Shown here: piece after piece, positions 1-8,926 of the stretch
How the letters are laid out: the number at the start of each line of letters is the position of its first letter
How positions within the stretch are numbered: position 1 is the first letter of the stretch
From: Flavobacteriaceae bacterium UBA980
Lineage (GTDB): Bacteria; Bacteroidota; Bacteroidia; Flavobacteriales; Flavobacteriaceae
Assembly (NCBI GenBank): GCA_002292265.1
Contig: DBBQ01000015.1
Location: forward strand, 67,246-131,245
Reading direction: 5' to 3'
DNA length: 64,000 bases
The notes under the pieces: model-generated
The model's input: only the letters and a program-made list of their open reading frames with translations
What the model was told of the DNA's origin: nothing
Database searches by the model: none
Program-made: the position numbers and the translations under genes

Positions 1-2
1 TT

Positions 3-656
3 GCAGGCTTATTTTCATGGGGATTGATAGGACAAACACTTCCCGAAGGTTTTGTTTTTTTGAACGAGCAAATCCCCGACTTAGAAGTTTCTCTTCGTTA
101 TGCCACAACTGATAATTTTACAGGACGTATTGTAAACGGATATCACCCACAGCAAAAAGTTATTGGTACTGCCACCTTGGCTCAAGCATTAAAAAAGGCA
201 CAATCAAAATTAAAAGCTAAGGGACTTGGGCTAAAAATCTTTGATGCTTACCGCCCTCAGCGTGCTGTAGATGCTTTTTTTGAATGGTCACAACGCCCGG
301 AAGACACGCTGACCAAAGCCAACTACTACCCCCAACTTCCCAAAGACCGTCTGTTTGAAATGGGGTATATCGCAATGAAAAGTGGTCATAGTAGAGGGAG
401 TACAGTGGATCTTACTTTAGTTTATTTAGACGGAAAGAAAAAAGGAGAGGCACTTGACATGGGCGGAAACTGGGATTATTTTGGAGTACGCTCTCATTAT
501 GATTTTAATCCTTTAACCCCAATTCAAAAAGAAAATCGAAAGCTCCTTCGAGAGGTGCTGCTCCAAAATGGATTTAAACCGTATGAAAAAGAATGGTGGC
601 ATTTTACCTTGATCCAAGAACCCTTCCCCGATCTGTATTTTGATTTTGTTCCTTAA
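3..656 (+). CDS. D-Ala-D-Ala dipeptidase, VanX/DdpX family (5' partial)
   Basis: Zinc peptidase of family M15D, expected to cleave D-Ala-D-Ala or related dipeptides in the periplasm. Counting from the TTG at 24, the zinc-site motif SxHxxGxxxD is seen as SGHSRGSTVD (His122, Asp129) and the catalytic/third-ligand motif as EWWH (Glu190, His193). The frame stays open to the window edge, and the residues before the TTG (AGLFSWGL) look like the end of a signal peptide, so the true start lies outside the window and the TTG is not the start. It converges on the SLC13 gene with a 36-base gap and no clear terminator. Family assignment is firm; the substrate is inferred from the family. Confidence 0.88.
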   Translation, partial: AGLFSWGLIGQTLPEGFVFLNEQIPDLEVSLRYATTDNFTGRIVNGYHPQQKVIGTATLAQALKKAQSKLKAKGLGLKIFDAYRPQRAVDAFFEWSQRPEDTLTKANYYPQLPKDRLFEMGYIAMKSGHSRGSTVDLTLVYLDGKKKGEALDMGGNWDYFGVRSHYDFNPLTPIQKENRKLLREVLLQNGFKPYEKEWWHFTLIQEPFPDLYFDFVP

Positions 657-692
657 AATGAAGTTTTTTTATCGAAATCAACGACAGTTGTT

Positions 693-2156
693 TTATGGAG
701 AAAGATTTTTAGGAAAAGCAGACAAATCAATCTCCCAAAGAACAGGGAGTAGAAAATATACCAGTAGAGTAATCAGCAGAATGGAAAATAAATTCATTGC
801 GATACCTCGGGAAACCATATCGGGAATTTTTAAATATCCTGAACCAAAAACTACAGCATTTGGGGGTGTTGCCACTGGAAGCATGTAGGCACAAGAAGCG
901 GCTACTGCCGCACCTACCATCAGTCCAAAAGGATGAACCCCTACTTCTAAAGCCAAGGGTGCCAAGACGGGTAACAACATGGCTGTGGTCGCTAGGTTTG
1001 AGGTGATTTCTGTTAAAAAATTTACTGCCGTGACCAAGAGGAGAATCAACACAAACAAAGGCAATCCTCCAAAGGCCGTCATCAACTCCCCCAACCAAAT
1101 CGCCAACCCACTGGTTTCAAAAGCTTTTGCCAAGGCCATCCCTCCTCCAAAAAGGAGGATGATTCCCCAAGGTAGTTGGGTAGTGTCTTTCCAGTTTAAC
1201 AATGCTTTCTTTTTGTTTTTTGAAGGCAATACAAACAAGAGTAAACCAAAAGTAATTGCGATAATCGTATCGTCCAATGCAGGAAGAAATCCCTGTAAGA
1301 GATACGACCGACTGATCCAACAAAATCCTGCCAAAGCAAAAACAATAGCGACACGTTTCTCCTCATAAGAAATGGGACCCAGCTCTTTTTTTAATCGTGT
1401 AATCTCTGCTTTCCCCCCTGGAAATTCAGTTTGTTTAAAAGTGTAAGCCACACGGGTCAGATAAACCCAACAGAAGATTAACAAGGTAATTGAAATAGGA
1501 AAGCCAAAAAGAAACCACTCCAAAAAGGTAATCTCATATCCATAGGTTTCTGAAATCACACCTGCCAAAACCAAATTTGGTGGGGTTCCGATGAGGGTAG
1601 CCACTCCACCAATGGAAGCGCTGTAGGCAATTCCCAACATGAGTGCTTTTCCAAAAATTTTGTTTTCGTCTTCTACCGTAGCAGGGTTGTCTTTGAGTTC
1701 TTTAATAATGGCAATCCCAATGGGGAGCATCATCACCGAAGTGGCTGTGTTTGAAATCCACATCGACAAAAAAGCGGTAGCTACCATAAAGCCCAAAATA
1801 ACGTATCGAACATCGGAGCCGATGAAAGAAATGATATTAATGGCGATGCGTTTGTGCAAATTCCATTTTTCAATTCCAATCGCAATTAGGAATCCTCCCA
1901 AATACAAAAAAACAAACCGGTGCCCAAAGGCTGCTGTAGTTGTGGAAAGTTCCATTCCCCCAGAGAGTGGAAAAAGCACAATGGGTAAGAGTGCCGTCGC
2001 CGCAATGGGAACCGCTTCGGTAATCCACCAGATCGCGACCCAAAAAGTTGTCGCCAAAACGGCTTGCCCTTCCTGAGATAGTCCTTCAAAAGGACCGATA
2101 AAAAGTAAAAGAAAAAACCCTAAGGGTCCTAATAGAAAACCAATCCTTTTTTGCAT
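693..2156 (-). CDS. SLC13/DASS family sodium:dicarboxylate-type symporter
   Basis: Inner-membrane secondary transporter of 487 residues, full length for the divalent anion:Na+ symporter family, which imports di- and tricarboxylates (succinate, malate, citrate) or sulfate. About 11 hydrophobic segments are visible. Both family SNT signatures are present: SNTATSVMMLP near residue 135 and SNLATTAMLLP near residue 385, and the C-terminal signature ATPPNAVVFGSG is intact. It is the last gene of a minus-strand run (amidohydrolase, SnoaL-like protein, this gene) with a 4-base gap to the preceding stop, so it may import the substrate or export the product of the amidohydrolase. That link is inference. 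Confidence 0.92.
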   Translation of the reverse strand: MQKRIGFLLGPLGFFLLLFIGPFEGLSQEGQAVLATTFWVAIWWITEAVPIAATALLPIVLFPLSGGMELSTTTAAFGHRFVFLYLGGFLIAIGIEKWNLHKRIAINIISFIGSDVRYVILGFMVATAFLSMWISNTATSVMMLPIGIAIIKELKDNPATVEDENKIFGKALMLGIAYSASIGGVATLIGTPPNLVLAGVISETYGYEITFLEWFLFGFPISITLLIFCWVYLTRVAYTFKQTEFPGGKAEITRLKKELGPISYEEKRVAIVFALAGFCWISRSYLLQGFLPALDDTIIAITFGLLLFVLPSKNKKKALLNWKDTTQLPWGIILLFGGGMALAKAFETSGLAIWLGELMTAFGGLPLFVLILLLVTAVNFLTEITSNLATTAMLLPVLAPLALEVGVHPFGLMVGAAVAASCAYMLPVATPPNAVVFGSGYLKIPDMVSRGIAMNLFSILLITLLVYFLLPVLWEIDLSAFPKNLSP

Positions 2157-2160
2157 AGTC

Positions 2161-2604
2161 TTACTTAGATGAAGAAGTATGATCTGAAATAACCAACCAA
2201 CTTCCGTCTTGTTTTAACCAGGTTAATGTAAAATATCCACTGCTGTCCTCTATTTCTCGGGTCAAATAAAAAGCCCCTTGGAGTTGCACCACTTTGGGAC
2301 TCAACTGCATCATGCTTAGTATGTCAAACTTCAACTCCCCCATCATCACCCGATTGTAATAGCTTTTTTTATAACGATCGCGAGTGGCTTCCCAGCCATA
2401 AATAGGACCAGAGGCCCCCGAAAAAACCAACTGATCCGTTTTGATGTATCCTTCCATAAAAGCATCAATATCGCCGCGGTTCCAATCTTCTTCTTGCTTA
2501 AACAATGTTTTTATAATTGCTAGAGAGTCCGACTTAGAAACGCTTTTTTGGGCAACAACCAAGGTGGAAAAAAATACTAAAAAGAGACCCAAAAAATGCT
2601 TCAT
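2161..2604 (-). CDS. Secreted SnoaL-like (DUF4440-type) protein
   Basis: 147-residue protein with a signal peptide (MKHFLGLFLVFFSTLVVAQ) followed by an NTF2/SnoaL-like alpha+beta domain; the segment EEDWNRGDIDAFMEGY near residue 37 is the family hallmark. Such domains bind small ligands, and most members have no known reaction. The ATG at 2604 is chosen over the TTG one codon upstream because it overlaps the amidohydrolase stop as TGATG, a translational-coupling arrangement. Co-transcription with the amidohydrolase and SLC13 gene is likely. No function can be assigned beyond the fold. Confidence 0.75.
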   Translation of the reverse strand: MKHFLGLFLVFFSTLVVAQKSVSKSDSLAIIKTLFKQEEDWNRGDIDAFMEGYIKTDQLVFSGASGPIYGWEATRDRYKKSYYNRVMMGELKFDILSMMQLSPKVVQLQGAFYLTREIEDSSGYFTLTWLKQDGSWLVISDHTSSSK

Positions 2605-4208
2605 CAATTTTTATTTAAAGTTGGATATTGAATGTTGAGTTGCTCTAAATAGCTATCGTATTTGGTTTCATCAAAATAAAATTGCTCCAATTCAGGACGG
2701 TATTGCTTCATAATATCTTTGTTCAAATAGATCGGCGGTGGATCTTTTTCTGTAATCATAGGACGGTATTGCGTTTCTTTGCTTTGGACATTTTCAAAAT
2801 ACGCTTTTGCATCAGCTAGAAGTTGAGGTTGAGTCAAAAAATCAATGACCGTAGCGGCCACAGTCTTGGCTCCAGCGGTAGCACCTTTGTGGGCTATAGG
2901 AGTTGCCATGGCAATGGCATTGGACCAGTGGTGCCCTTGTAAGCCTGGAATATTAGACGGAAATCGCAGGGTTACGGTGGGAATAGTCCAGGAAATATCT
3001 CCGATATCATCAGACCCTCCACTCACAGGATTCTTTCGTGGTTTTCCCAATTCAGATAATTCTGTGGCTAAGCCTTTTTGATTGTTTGAGTTGACCTCTT
3101 CTTGAACGGCTTTAGCAAGTTGTTGATCTGCCTCTGACCATTCTGGAAGTCCTATGCTTTGGATATTCTCATACATCTTCTCTGCAATGACTTTATTAAA
3201 ATGTCTAGGCCAAGCACTCCCCAAAACACGAGAACTTACTTTCGTCTTGGTCATCAGTGCAGCACCTTCAGCTATGTGGTTTGCGTCGTCGTACATTTCC
3301 ATAATTCCTTCATAAGTAATGTCTCTAAAGTAATACCATATGGAAGCTTTGGAGGGCACCACGTTGGGTTGATCTCCGGCATCTGTAAAAATGGAATGAG
3401 ACCGCTTTAACGGATGCAAATGCTCTCTTTTGTAATTCCAAGCCACGTTCATCAGTTCCGCTGCATCCAATGCACTTCGCCCTCGCCAAGGGGCTCCCGC
3501 AGAATGAGCAGATTCTCCATCAAAAGTATATTCTACAGAAATCAATCCTGTCCCTCTGGCTTGTCCATAAGACACAGACAGGTTGCTGCTCACATGAGTA
3601 AAAATGCACATGTCAATTTTATCAAAATAACCATCGCGAACGTACCAGGCTTTAGAGCCCAATTGCTCTTCTGCTATCCCGGGCCAAATAACTAAAGTAC
3701 CCCCTAACTTATTTTTTTTCATTTGTTCTTGAAGGGTTAGTGCTGCCGTAATGATCACTGGAACTCCCGAATTATGGCCTTCCCCATGTCCTGGGGCTCC
3801 CTCTACCATGGGCTTGTGATAGGCAACTCCCGGATATTGAGAGGCTTTAGGGATACAATCCACATCACTACCCAAAGCAATCACAGGACCTTCTCCAAAA
3901 GACCAAGTCGCCATCCAAGAAGTGGGAATTCCTGAAAGTCCCGTCTTTACTTCAAAGCCGGCTTCTTCCAAAATTTTTGTCAAATAAGCCGAGGTTTCAA
4001 ATTCTTGAAAACCCAGCTCTGCAAAACTAAATACCTTGTCTATCATGACTTGCGTATTCTTGTGCTGCGCTTGGACTTGATTTAAGGTTTCTGTTTTTAT
4101 CTTTTCGATTTGGCGCTTTGAAAATTTTTGTTGCGCCTGAGATGTCGTAACTTGAAAAACGACTGCCAATAAAAGAGTTCTAGTGAGCAGTGATACTTTA
4201 TAGTGCAT
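2604..4208 (-). CDS. M20 family amidohydrolase, AbgB-like, exported
   Basis: 534-residue metallopeptidase-like amidohydrolase of the M20D branch that includes AbgB (p-aminobenzoyl-glutamate hydrolase subunit B). A signal peptide (LLTRTLLLAVVFQVTTSQAQQ) sends it to the periplasm, unlike cytosolic AbgB. Metal-site segments are recognisable: GSDVDCIP near 115, GHGEGHNSG near 140, a glutamate pair EEQLG near 180 and VSGGSDDIGD near 400. The ATG at 4208 is preferred to the TTG at 4214 because it gives a clean signal peptide. First gene of a three-gene minus-strand operon; the 5' end is divergent from the lipoprotein gene at 4244. Substrate unknown. Confidence 0.85.
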   Translation of the reverse strand: MHYKVSLLTRTLLLAVVFQVTTSQAQQKFSKRQIEKIKTETLNQVQAQHKNTQVMIDKVFSFAELGFQEFETSAYLTKILEEAGFEVKTGLSGIPTSWMATWSFGEGPVIALGSDVDCIPKASQYPGVAYHKPMVEGAPGHGEGHNSGVPVIITAALTLQEQMKKNKLGGTLVIWPGIAEEQLGSKAWYVRDGYFDKIDMCIFTHVSSNLSVSYGQARGTGLISVEYTFDGESAHSAGAPWRGRSALDAAELMNVAWNYKREHLHPLKRSHSIFTDAGDQPNVVPSKASIWYYFRDITYEGIMEMYDDANHIAEGAALMTKTKVSSRVLGSAWPRHFNKVIAEKMYENIQSIGLPEWSEADQQLAKAVQEEVNSNNQKGLATELSELGKPRKNPVSGGSDDIGDISWTIPTVTLRFPSNIPGLQGHHWSNAIAMATPIAHKGATAGAKTVAATVIDFLTQPQLLADAKAYFENVQSKETQYRPMITEKDPPPIYLNKDIMKQYRPELEQFYFDETKYDSYLEQLNIQYPTLNKN

Positions 4209-4243
4209 AATCAAAATATTTTAACTCCTAAAGTACAAATAAA

Positions 4244-4987
4244 TTGGTACGCTACGCTTCTTTAAATTTCTTTGGATTACTCCTTTTGCTTAGTCTTAGT
4301 TTAACAGGATGCGAATCCGAAGACCCTTCCGCAGATTTCATTCTTCAGAAAAGTTTAGAAGCACATGGAGGAAGGGAACGTTGGAAGAAAATGAAATGCA
4401 TCCGTTATCGCAAAACCACAACTTTCTATGATCCTACGGGAGTGATAGAAAAAAAGAGTGTTCAGCACATCACGCATCAATGGAGACCCAAGCAGACGGA
4501 AATGATCTGGGAAAACGAAGGAAAATCATATCAAGCCCTAAAAGATACTACCGGAATTTCACTATATAAAGAAGGGATTTTACAAAAAGACAGTTTGCTT
4601 TTAGCACAAGCCAATACTAATTTAAAAGCTGCGTTGTATGTGTATTGGCAGCCGTTCAAACTTTTAAAGGAAGAGGCACAAAAAAACTATTTGGGGATCC
4701 AAAAATTATTGGACTCCATTTCTGTTCATGCGTTACAAATTCGCTACTCGGAGGAAAAAAATGCCGACGTTTGGACTTATTTTTTTGACACACAAAATTA
4801 CAGGCTTTACGCCGCACAAGTCCTTCATAATAAACGCATCAGTTTGATTGTAAATGAAGCCGTAGAATCGGAGACCGGTTTGTTTTTAAATCACAAACGC
4901 AAAAGCTACTTTTTAGATTCTGTTGGAAAAATAAAATACCTCCGTGCTGCCTATAGCTATGAGATCGATAGCTTTACAACCGACTAA
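4244..4987 (+). CDS. Lipoprotein of unknown function (DUF6503-like)
   Basis: 247-residue predicted lipoprotein. The signal sequence runs FFGLLLLLSLSLTGC with lipobox Leu-Thr-Gly-Cys, so it should be lipidated at Cys23. The start is a TTG: no ATG lies in frame before the signal peptide and the region upstream is the divergent promoter of the amidohydrolase operon. The mature protein begins with a LolA-like helix (ADFILQKSLEAHGGRERW) followed by beta-rich sequence. Layout and several segments parallel the lipoprotein at 7137-7877, suggesting a paralogous pair around the nagB fusion gene. The 3' end overlaps the nagB stop by 4 bases, tail to tail. Confidence 0.75.
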   Translation: MVRYASLNFFGLLLLLSLSLTGCESEDPSADFILQKSLEAHGGRERWKKMKCIRYRKTTTFYDPTGVIEKKSVQHITHQWRPKQTEMIWENEGKSYQALKDTTGISLYKEGILQKDSLLLAQANTNLKAALYVYWQPFKLLKEEAQKNYLGIQKLLDSISVHALQIRYSEEKNADVWTYFFDTQNYRLYAAQVLHNKRISLIVNEAVESETGLFLNHKRKSYFLDSVGKIKYLRAAYSYEIDSFTTD

Positions 4988-6915
4988 TAAAAATAACGCT
5001 TAAAGGCCTCCATAGCCTCGTAATCAGCTAGACCCATGGCCTTGTATTTTTTTGCTGTAGCCGCATTGCGTTCTTCTGCACGCACCCAAAATTCACGGTG
5101 GTCATTTCCTTGGAACATCACTCCATCTTTTTGAGACTGGTGGTAAAAGATGGCTTTTCGCTTTCGCAATACCTGATCGGGACTCATAGGAACAGCCATT
5201 TCAATTTCGTGGATTTCCCATTCATGCCAAGCTCCCCTGTAGAGCCAGACCCAACAATCTTTCATAAAAGCCTTGGACTTGAGCTGCTTTAACGATTCAA
5301 AAATAACATCTAAACACACCCGATGCGTCCCGTGTGGATCTGCTAAATCTCCTGCGGCATAAATTTGATGAGGCTTAATCTCCTCAATCAATTGGACTGT
5401 TAAGTCAATATCTTTTTCTGAAATTGGATTTTTGGCGATCAATCCCGTTTCGTAAAAAGGAAGATTCATAAAATGCACTTGTTTGTCCGGAATCCCAAAA
5501 TAGCGGGTCGCTGCTAAAGATTCTCTTTTTCTGATACTCCCTTTTAAATCACAAATTTCTCTCGGTGCTGCTTGTTGCGGATTTAGTTGACTAAATACTT
5601 TTTTAAGGTTGCTCAAGACCTCACTTTTGTCCGTTTTCAAAACATCTTTCGCTACCTCCAGATACCGAAGTGCATCGTGATCAGAAACCGCGATATTCCC
5701 TGAGGTTTGGTAGGCAATATGGACCTCGTGACCTTGAGAAACAAGCCGATCAAAAGTACCTCCCATAGAAATGACATCGTCATCGGGGTGGGGGCTGAAA
5801 AGGAGCACCCGTTTGCGCTCGGGAGTTGCTCGTTCGGGACGATACGCATCATCTGCATTGGGCTTCCCTCCCGGCCATCCTGTGATGCTGCGCTGTAAAC
5901 GGTTGAAAACTTCAATATTTAAATCATAGGCAGATCCATAGTGGGCTAAAAGATCCGACATCCCATTTTGGTTGTATTCCTCATCGGTGAGTTTTAAAAT
6001 AGACTTCCCTGTTTTTTCGCATAGCCAAGTAATCGCTTTAGCACGCAAATCTTCCGTCCATTCACAACTACTGACCAACCACGGAGCTTTGATCCGTGTC
6101 AATTCCGAAGAGGATTCTTGGTCTAGAATTAGAGTGGTATTGCTGTGAAGCTGAAGATAGGTCGTAGGAATTATTTCTGAGATGGGTCCTTCTATGGCCT
6201 TCTGAATGATTTCTGCCTTGTAGGTTCCCCAGGCCATGAGAATGATTTTTTTGGCACCGAGGATGGTCTGAATCCCCATGGTTACTGCTTTTCTGGGAAC
6301 ATTTTCTATCCCTTGAAAACCAGCACTAGCATCAAAGCGGGTCAGATGATCCAAAGTAATCGCCCGGGTTTGAGAATTCAGATGCGATCCAGGCTCGTTA
6401 AAACCAATATGTCCCGTTCTTCCAATCCCTAAAATTTGAAGGTCTATTCCTCCTAATTTTTTGATTTTTTCCTCATAAGAAATACAGGAGTTACGCAATT
6501 CCTCTGGATCCACCTCTCCGTTAGGAATATTAATGTTTCCGGGCTTTATATCGACTAAGTTGAAAAGATTTTCATGCATAAAGTAGTGATAGCTCTGAAG
6601 ATCTTCTTTTCCAATCGGATAATATTCGTCCAAATTGAAAGTTATTACATTTTCAAAACTCAACCCCTCTTCGCGATGCAGACGCACCAACTCTCTATAC
6701 ACGCTTAAAGGACTAGAACCTGTGGCGAGTCCCAAAACGCAGTTTTGTTTTTGCTTTTGTTTTTCTAAAATTAAATCTGCTATAGCGTGTGCTATGGTCA
6801 CAGAACCCTCCAAAGGAGTGTTCACTATGACGTTGTGTAGCTTTTCATAACGGGTTTCTTCAAAACTTCCTGGTGCTTTATAATCAAGAAGTTTTACTTT
6901 TTTTGAATCAATCAT
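4984..6915 (-). CDS. nagB: NagB-type glucosamine-6-phosphate deaminase fused to PIG-L/LmbE deacetylase domain
   Basis: 643-residue two-domain protein. Residues about 20-290 are a NagB isomerase/deaminase domain (GLATGSSPLSVY, NLDEYYP, GIGRTGHIGFNEPG), which converts glucosamine-6-phosphate to fructose-6-phosphate and ammonia. Residues about 370-610 are a PIG-L/LmbE domain with zinc motif HPDDD and a downstream DPHGTHR motif. The catalytic Asp of the E. coli GNDGHIAFNEP loop is Thr here (GRTGHIGFNEP), while the downstream His and Glu remain. Long NagB proteins of this build are common in Bacteroidota. ATG at 6915 is preferred to the GTG one codon earlier. It probably works in amino-sugar catabolism; the role of the deacetylase-like half is unproven. 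Confidence 0.88.
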   Translation of the reverse strand: MIDSKKVKLLDYKAPGSFEETRYEKLHNVIVNTPLEGSVTIAHAIADLILEKQKQKQNCVLGLATGSSPLSVYRELVRLHREEGLSFENVITFNLDEYYPIGKEDLQSYHYFMHENLFNLVDIKPGNINIPNGEVDPEELRNSCISYEEKIKKLGGIDLQILGIGRTGHIGFNEPGSHLNSQTRAITLDHLTRFDASAGFQGIENVPRKAVTMGIQTILGAKKIILMAWGTYKAEIIQKAIEGPISEIIPTTYLQLHSNTTLILDQESSSELTRIKAPWLVSSCEWTEDLRAKAITWLCEKTGKSILKLTDEEYNQNGMSDLLAHYGSAYDLNIEVFNRLQRSITGWPGGKPNADDAYRPERATPERKRVLLFSPHPDDDVISMGGTFDRLVSQGHEVHIAYQTSGNIAVSDHDALRYLEVAKDVLKTDKSEVLSNLKKVFSQLNPQQAAPREICDLKGSIRKRESLAATRYFGIPDKQVHFMNLPFYETGLIAKNPISEKDIDLTVQLIEEIKPHQIYAAGDLADPHGTHRVCLDVIFESLKQLKSKAFMKDCWVWLYRGAWHEWEIHEIEMAVPMSPDQVLRKRKAIFYHQSQKDGVMFQGNDHREFWVRAEERNAATAKKYKAMGLADYEAMEAFKRYFY

Positions 6916-7136
6916 CACTAAAAATTGTTGAATCTCAAATTTAAGCTTTCTTTTGTTTTGAAGTTTTTTTACTTGCTGTTTTTTTGATTCATTAAAAAAA
7001 ACTAACTTTAAAGAAACAATTTAGAAATGAGGCGAGCCCTAGCTTAATTATTGATTTTATCTTTTTCCTCCACTGTTCTGTTACCCAGTATTGCCCTATG
7101 CTTTTCAATATCGTCTGCAGATAGTATTTCCTTTTT

Positions 7137-7877
7137 TTAATGTTTTGGTAAAAATACCTGAATGTTTTCATTTTCAATTTGGGACACTTCAATCAGCTTG
7201 CCCATTTCAAAAAGGAAGGGAAGCGAATCCAAGGGAGTAATTTTTTTTTCTGGCTTGAAATTGATGTAATCTTGAAAAACAAAACCTTCTTTTTTTTTGC
7301 GATTTTTTGCTTTGCGAAAACGCGTTCCTCCCCCATCAGTATGATAGTTATAAGCTAAATAGTCAATGTGTCCGCTTTCTGGATCAATCCAATAGCGGTA
7401 TTCATCCTGGAAATCTTCCCCGCCACCCACTTCGTTAAATCGAACTTTCAGAGTCCAATAGGGTTTTTCGGAGAAGAGGGTCGTTCCTAGAAATTCGGAC
7501 CGGACAGCCGAATCTTTGAGAGGTCTGGGGAGTTGAAAAAAGTACATGACAGAATTTAGAGAATTGGAATAGACATTGACTAAACTGTCCTGCAGTGATA
7601 CAGGTAGGTTGTCTTTAAAGCGTTCTAATTTTTTTTCCGAAGTCATTACATCTCGAAAGCTAACGCCCTCTTTTGTTGTAGTGCGTTGATACGAATAAAA
7701 GTTTGGCTGTCGAACCAACTCGTATTCATATGCTCTAAAGTCAAAAACCATTTTAAATTCCCTTTGGTTCCAACCGTACGCTGCAATGGATTTTTCTATG
7801 ATCTCGTTTGCAGATGGGGGGTTGGATGGAGCACAAGCCACAAAGAATAAACTCAAAAGAAGGCTGATTTTTTTCAT
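7137..7877 (-). CDS. Lipoprotein of unknown function (DUF6503-like)
   Basis: 246-residue predicted lipoprotein: signal MKKISLLLSLFFVAC with lipobox Phe-Val-Ala-Cys, then Pro/Ser-rich linker and a LolA/LppX-like beta-rich body (ANEIIEKSIAAYGWNQREFK, YRYWIDPESGHIDYLAY). A 12-codon upstream in-frame extension from a TTG at 7913 is rejected because it would bury the signal peptide. It resembles the lipoprotein at 4244-4987 in order of elements. The reading frame after the stop stays open for 30 more codons (see findings). Divergent from trxB, sharing a short AT-rich promoter region. Function unknown. Confidence 0.75.
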   Translation of the reverse strand: MKKISLLLSLFFVACAPSNPPSANEIIEKSIAAYGWNQREFKMVFDFRAYEYELVRQPNFYSYQRTTTKEGVSFRDVMTSEKKLERFKDNLPVSLQDSLVNVYSNSLNSVMYFFQLPRPLKDSAVRSEFLGTTLFSEKPYWTLKVRFNEVGGGEDFQDEYRYWIDPESGHIDYLAYNYHTDGGGTRFRKAKNRKKKEGFVFQDYINFKPEKKITPLDSLPFLFEMGKLIEVSQIENENIQVFLPKH

Positions 7878-7942
7878 AGAAAATTTTGATAAATTTTTAA
7901 TAAATCTAATCAAAATCCAAGATACAACTAAAAGATATAATT

Positions 7943-7950
7943 TACATTTG
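7943..7950 (+). promoter_or_regulatory. Flavobacterial -7 element upstream of trxB
   Basis: TACATTTG matches the Bacteroidota -7 consensus TAnnTTTG and lies 18 bases before the trxB ATG. No clear TTG/TTTG -33 partner is present at the usual spacing, so this is a half-supported promoter. Confidence 0.45.
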
Positions 7951-7968
7951 ACATAAAATTATAACAGC

Positions 7969-8919
7969 ATGGAGATCTTAAAAACCTTGATCATAGGAAG
8001 TGGCCCCGCAGGATATACTGCAGCAATTTACGCAGCGCGGGCTGACCTAAAACCACTACTCTACACGGGTATGGAGCCGGGAGGACAACTGACCACCACC
8101 ACAGAAGTTGACAATTTTCCCGGATATCCCGAAGGAATCGATGGTCCTACGATGATGGTTCAACTCCAACAACAAGCTGAACGTTTCGGGACGGAGGTTC
8201 GTGTAGGTTTTATCAATAAAGTTGAATTTTCAAAAGAGCCTGGAGGAATTCATAAAGCCTATGCAGAAGACGGTACGGAACTCAAAGCACGCAGTATCAT
8301 TATCAGTACAGGAGCTACAGCAAAGTATTTGGGACTTCCCAGCGAACAACGATTACGTGGAGGAGGGGTTTCTGCCTGTGCAGTATGCGATGGTTTTTTC
8401 TACAAAGGCCAGGAAGTAGCTATCGTGGGTGGAGGAGATACTGCCGCTGAAGAGGCAACCTACCTCGCTAATATTTGCTCTAAAGTAACCATGCTGGTTC
8501 GCAAAGATCGTATGCGGGCTTCAAAGGCCATGCAACACCGAGTAACTAACACCCCGAATATCGACCTGAGATACAACACCGAAATAGATGAGGTTCTGGG
8601 CGAACAGGTTGTCGAAGGGCTTCGCATGAAAAACAACCAAACCGGGAAAACCGAGGAAATTGAAATTACTGGATTGTTTATTGCCATCGGGCACAAGCCC
8701 AATACTGATATTTTTAAGGGTCAATTAGACATGGACGAGGCAGGATATTTAATTACCCAAGGAAAAACAACTCTCACCAATATCCCAGGTGTTTTTGCTT
8801 CTGGGGACGTACAAGATAAGGAGTACCGTCAGGCGGTTACTGCCGCTGGAACAGGGTGTATGGCCGCTTTAGATGCAGAACGGTATTTACAAAGTGTCGA
8901 AGATTTAATCGAAGCATAA
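7969..8919 (+). CDS. trxB: Thioredoxin-disulfide reductase
   Basis: 316-residue FAD/NADPH flavoenzyme that reduces thioredoxin in the cytosol. FAD-binding GSGPAGYTAAIYAARA at the N-terminus, redox-active CAVC (CxxC) near residue 135, NADPH-binding GGGDTAAEEATYL near 155 and the C-terminal FAD motif GVFASGDV are all intact; the length is standard. ATG start with a -7 element 18 bases upstream. Converges on the ABC-F gene with a 7-base gap. Confidence 0.97.
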   Translation: MEILKTLIIGSGPAGYTAAIYAARADLKPLLYTGMEPGGQLTTTTEVDNFPGYPEGIDGPTMMVQLQQQAERFGTEVRVGFINKVEFSKEPGGIHKAYAEDGTELKARSIIISTGATAKYLGLPSEQRLRGGGVSACAVCDGFFYKGQEVAIVGGGDTAAEEATYLANICSKVTMLVRKDRMRASKAMQHRVTNTPNIDLRYNTEIDEVLGEQVVEGLRMKNNQTGKTEEIEITGLFIAIGHKPNTDIFKGQLDMDEAGYLITQGKTTLTNIPGVFASGDVQDKEYRQAVTAAGTGCMAALDAERYLQSVEDLIEA

Positions 8920-8926
8920 AAAATAC

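Noticed and set aside
727..1098. Long antisense and out-of-frame open stretches within the SLC13 gene and most other genes.
   Set aside because: They lie fully inside genes with clear family motifs, and their products show no domain or signal peptide.
6992..7192. A 66-codon minus-strand frame in the nagB upstream region.
   Set aside because: It starts inside the lipoprotein gene in another frame and its product is a Lys/Phe/Ile-rich string typical of AT-rich non-coding DNA.
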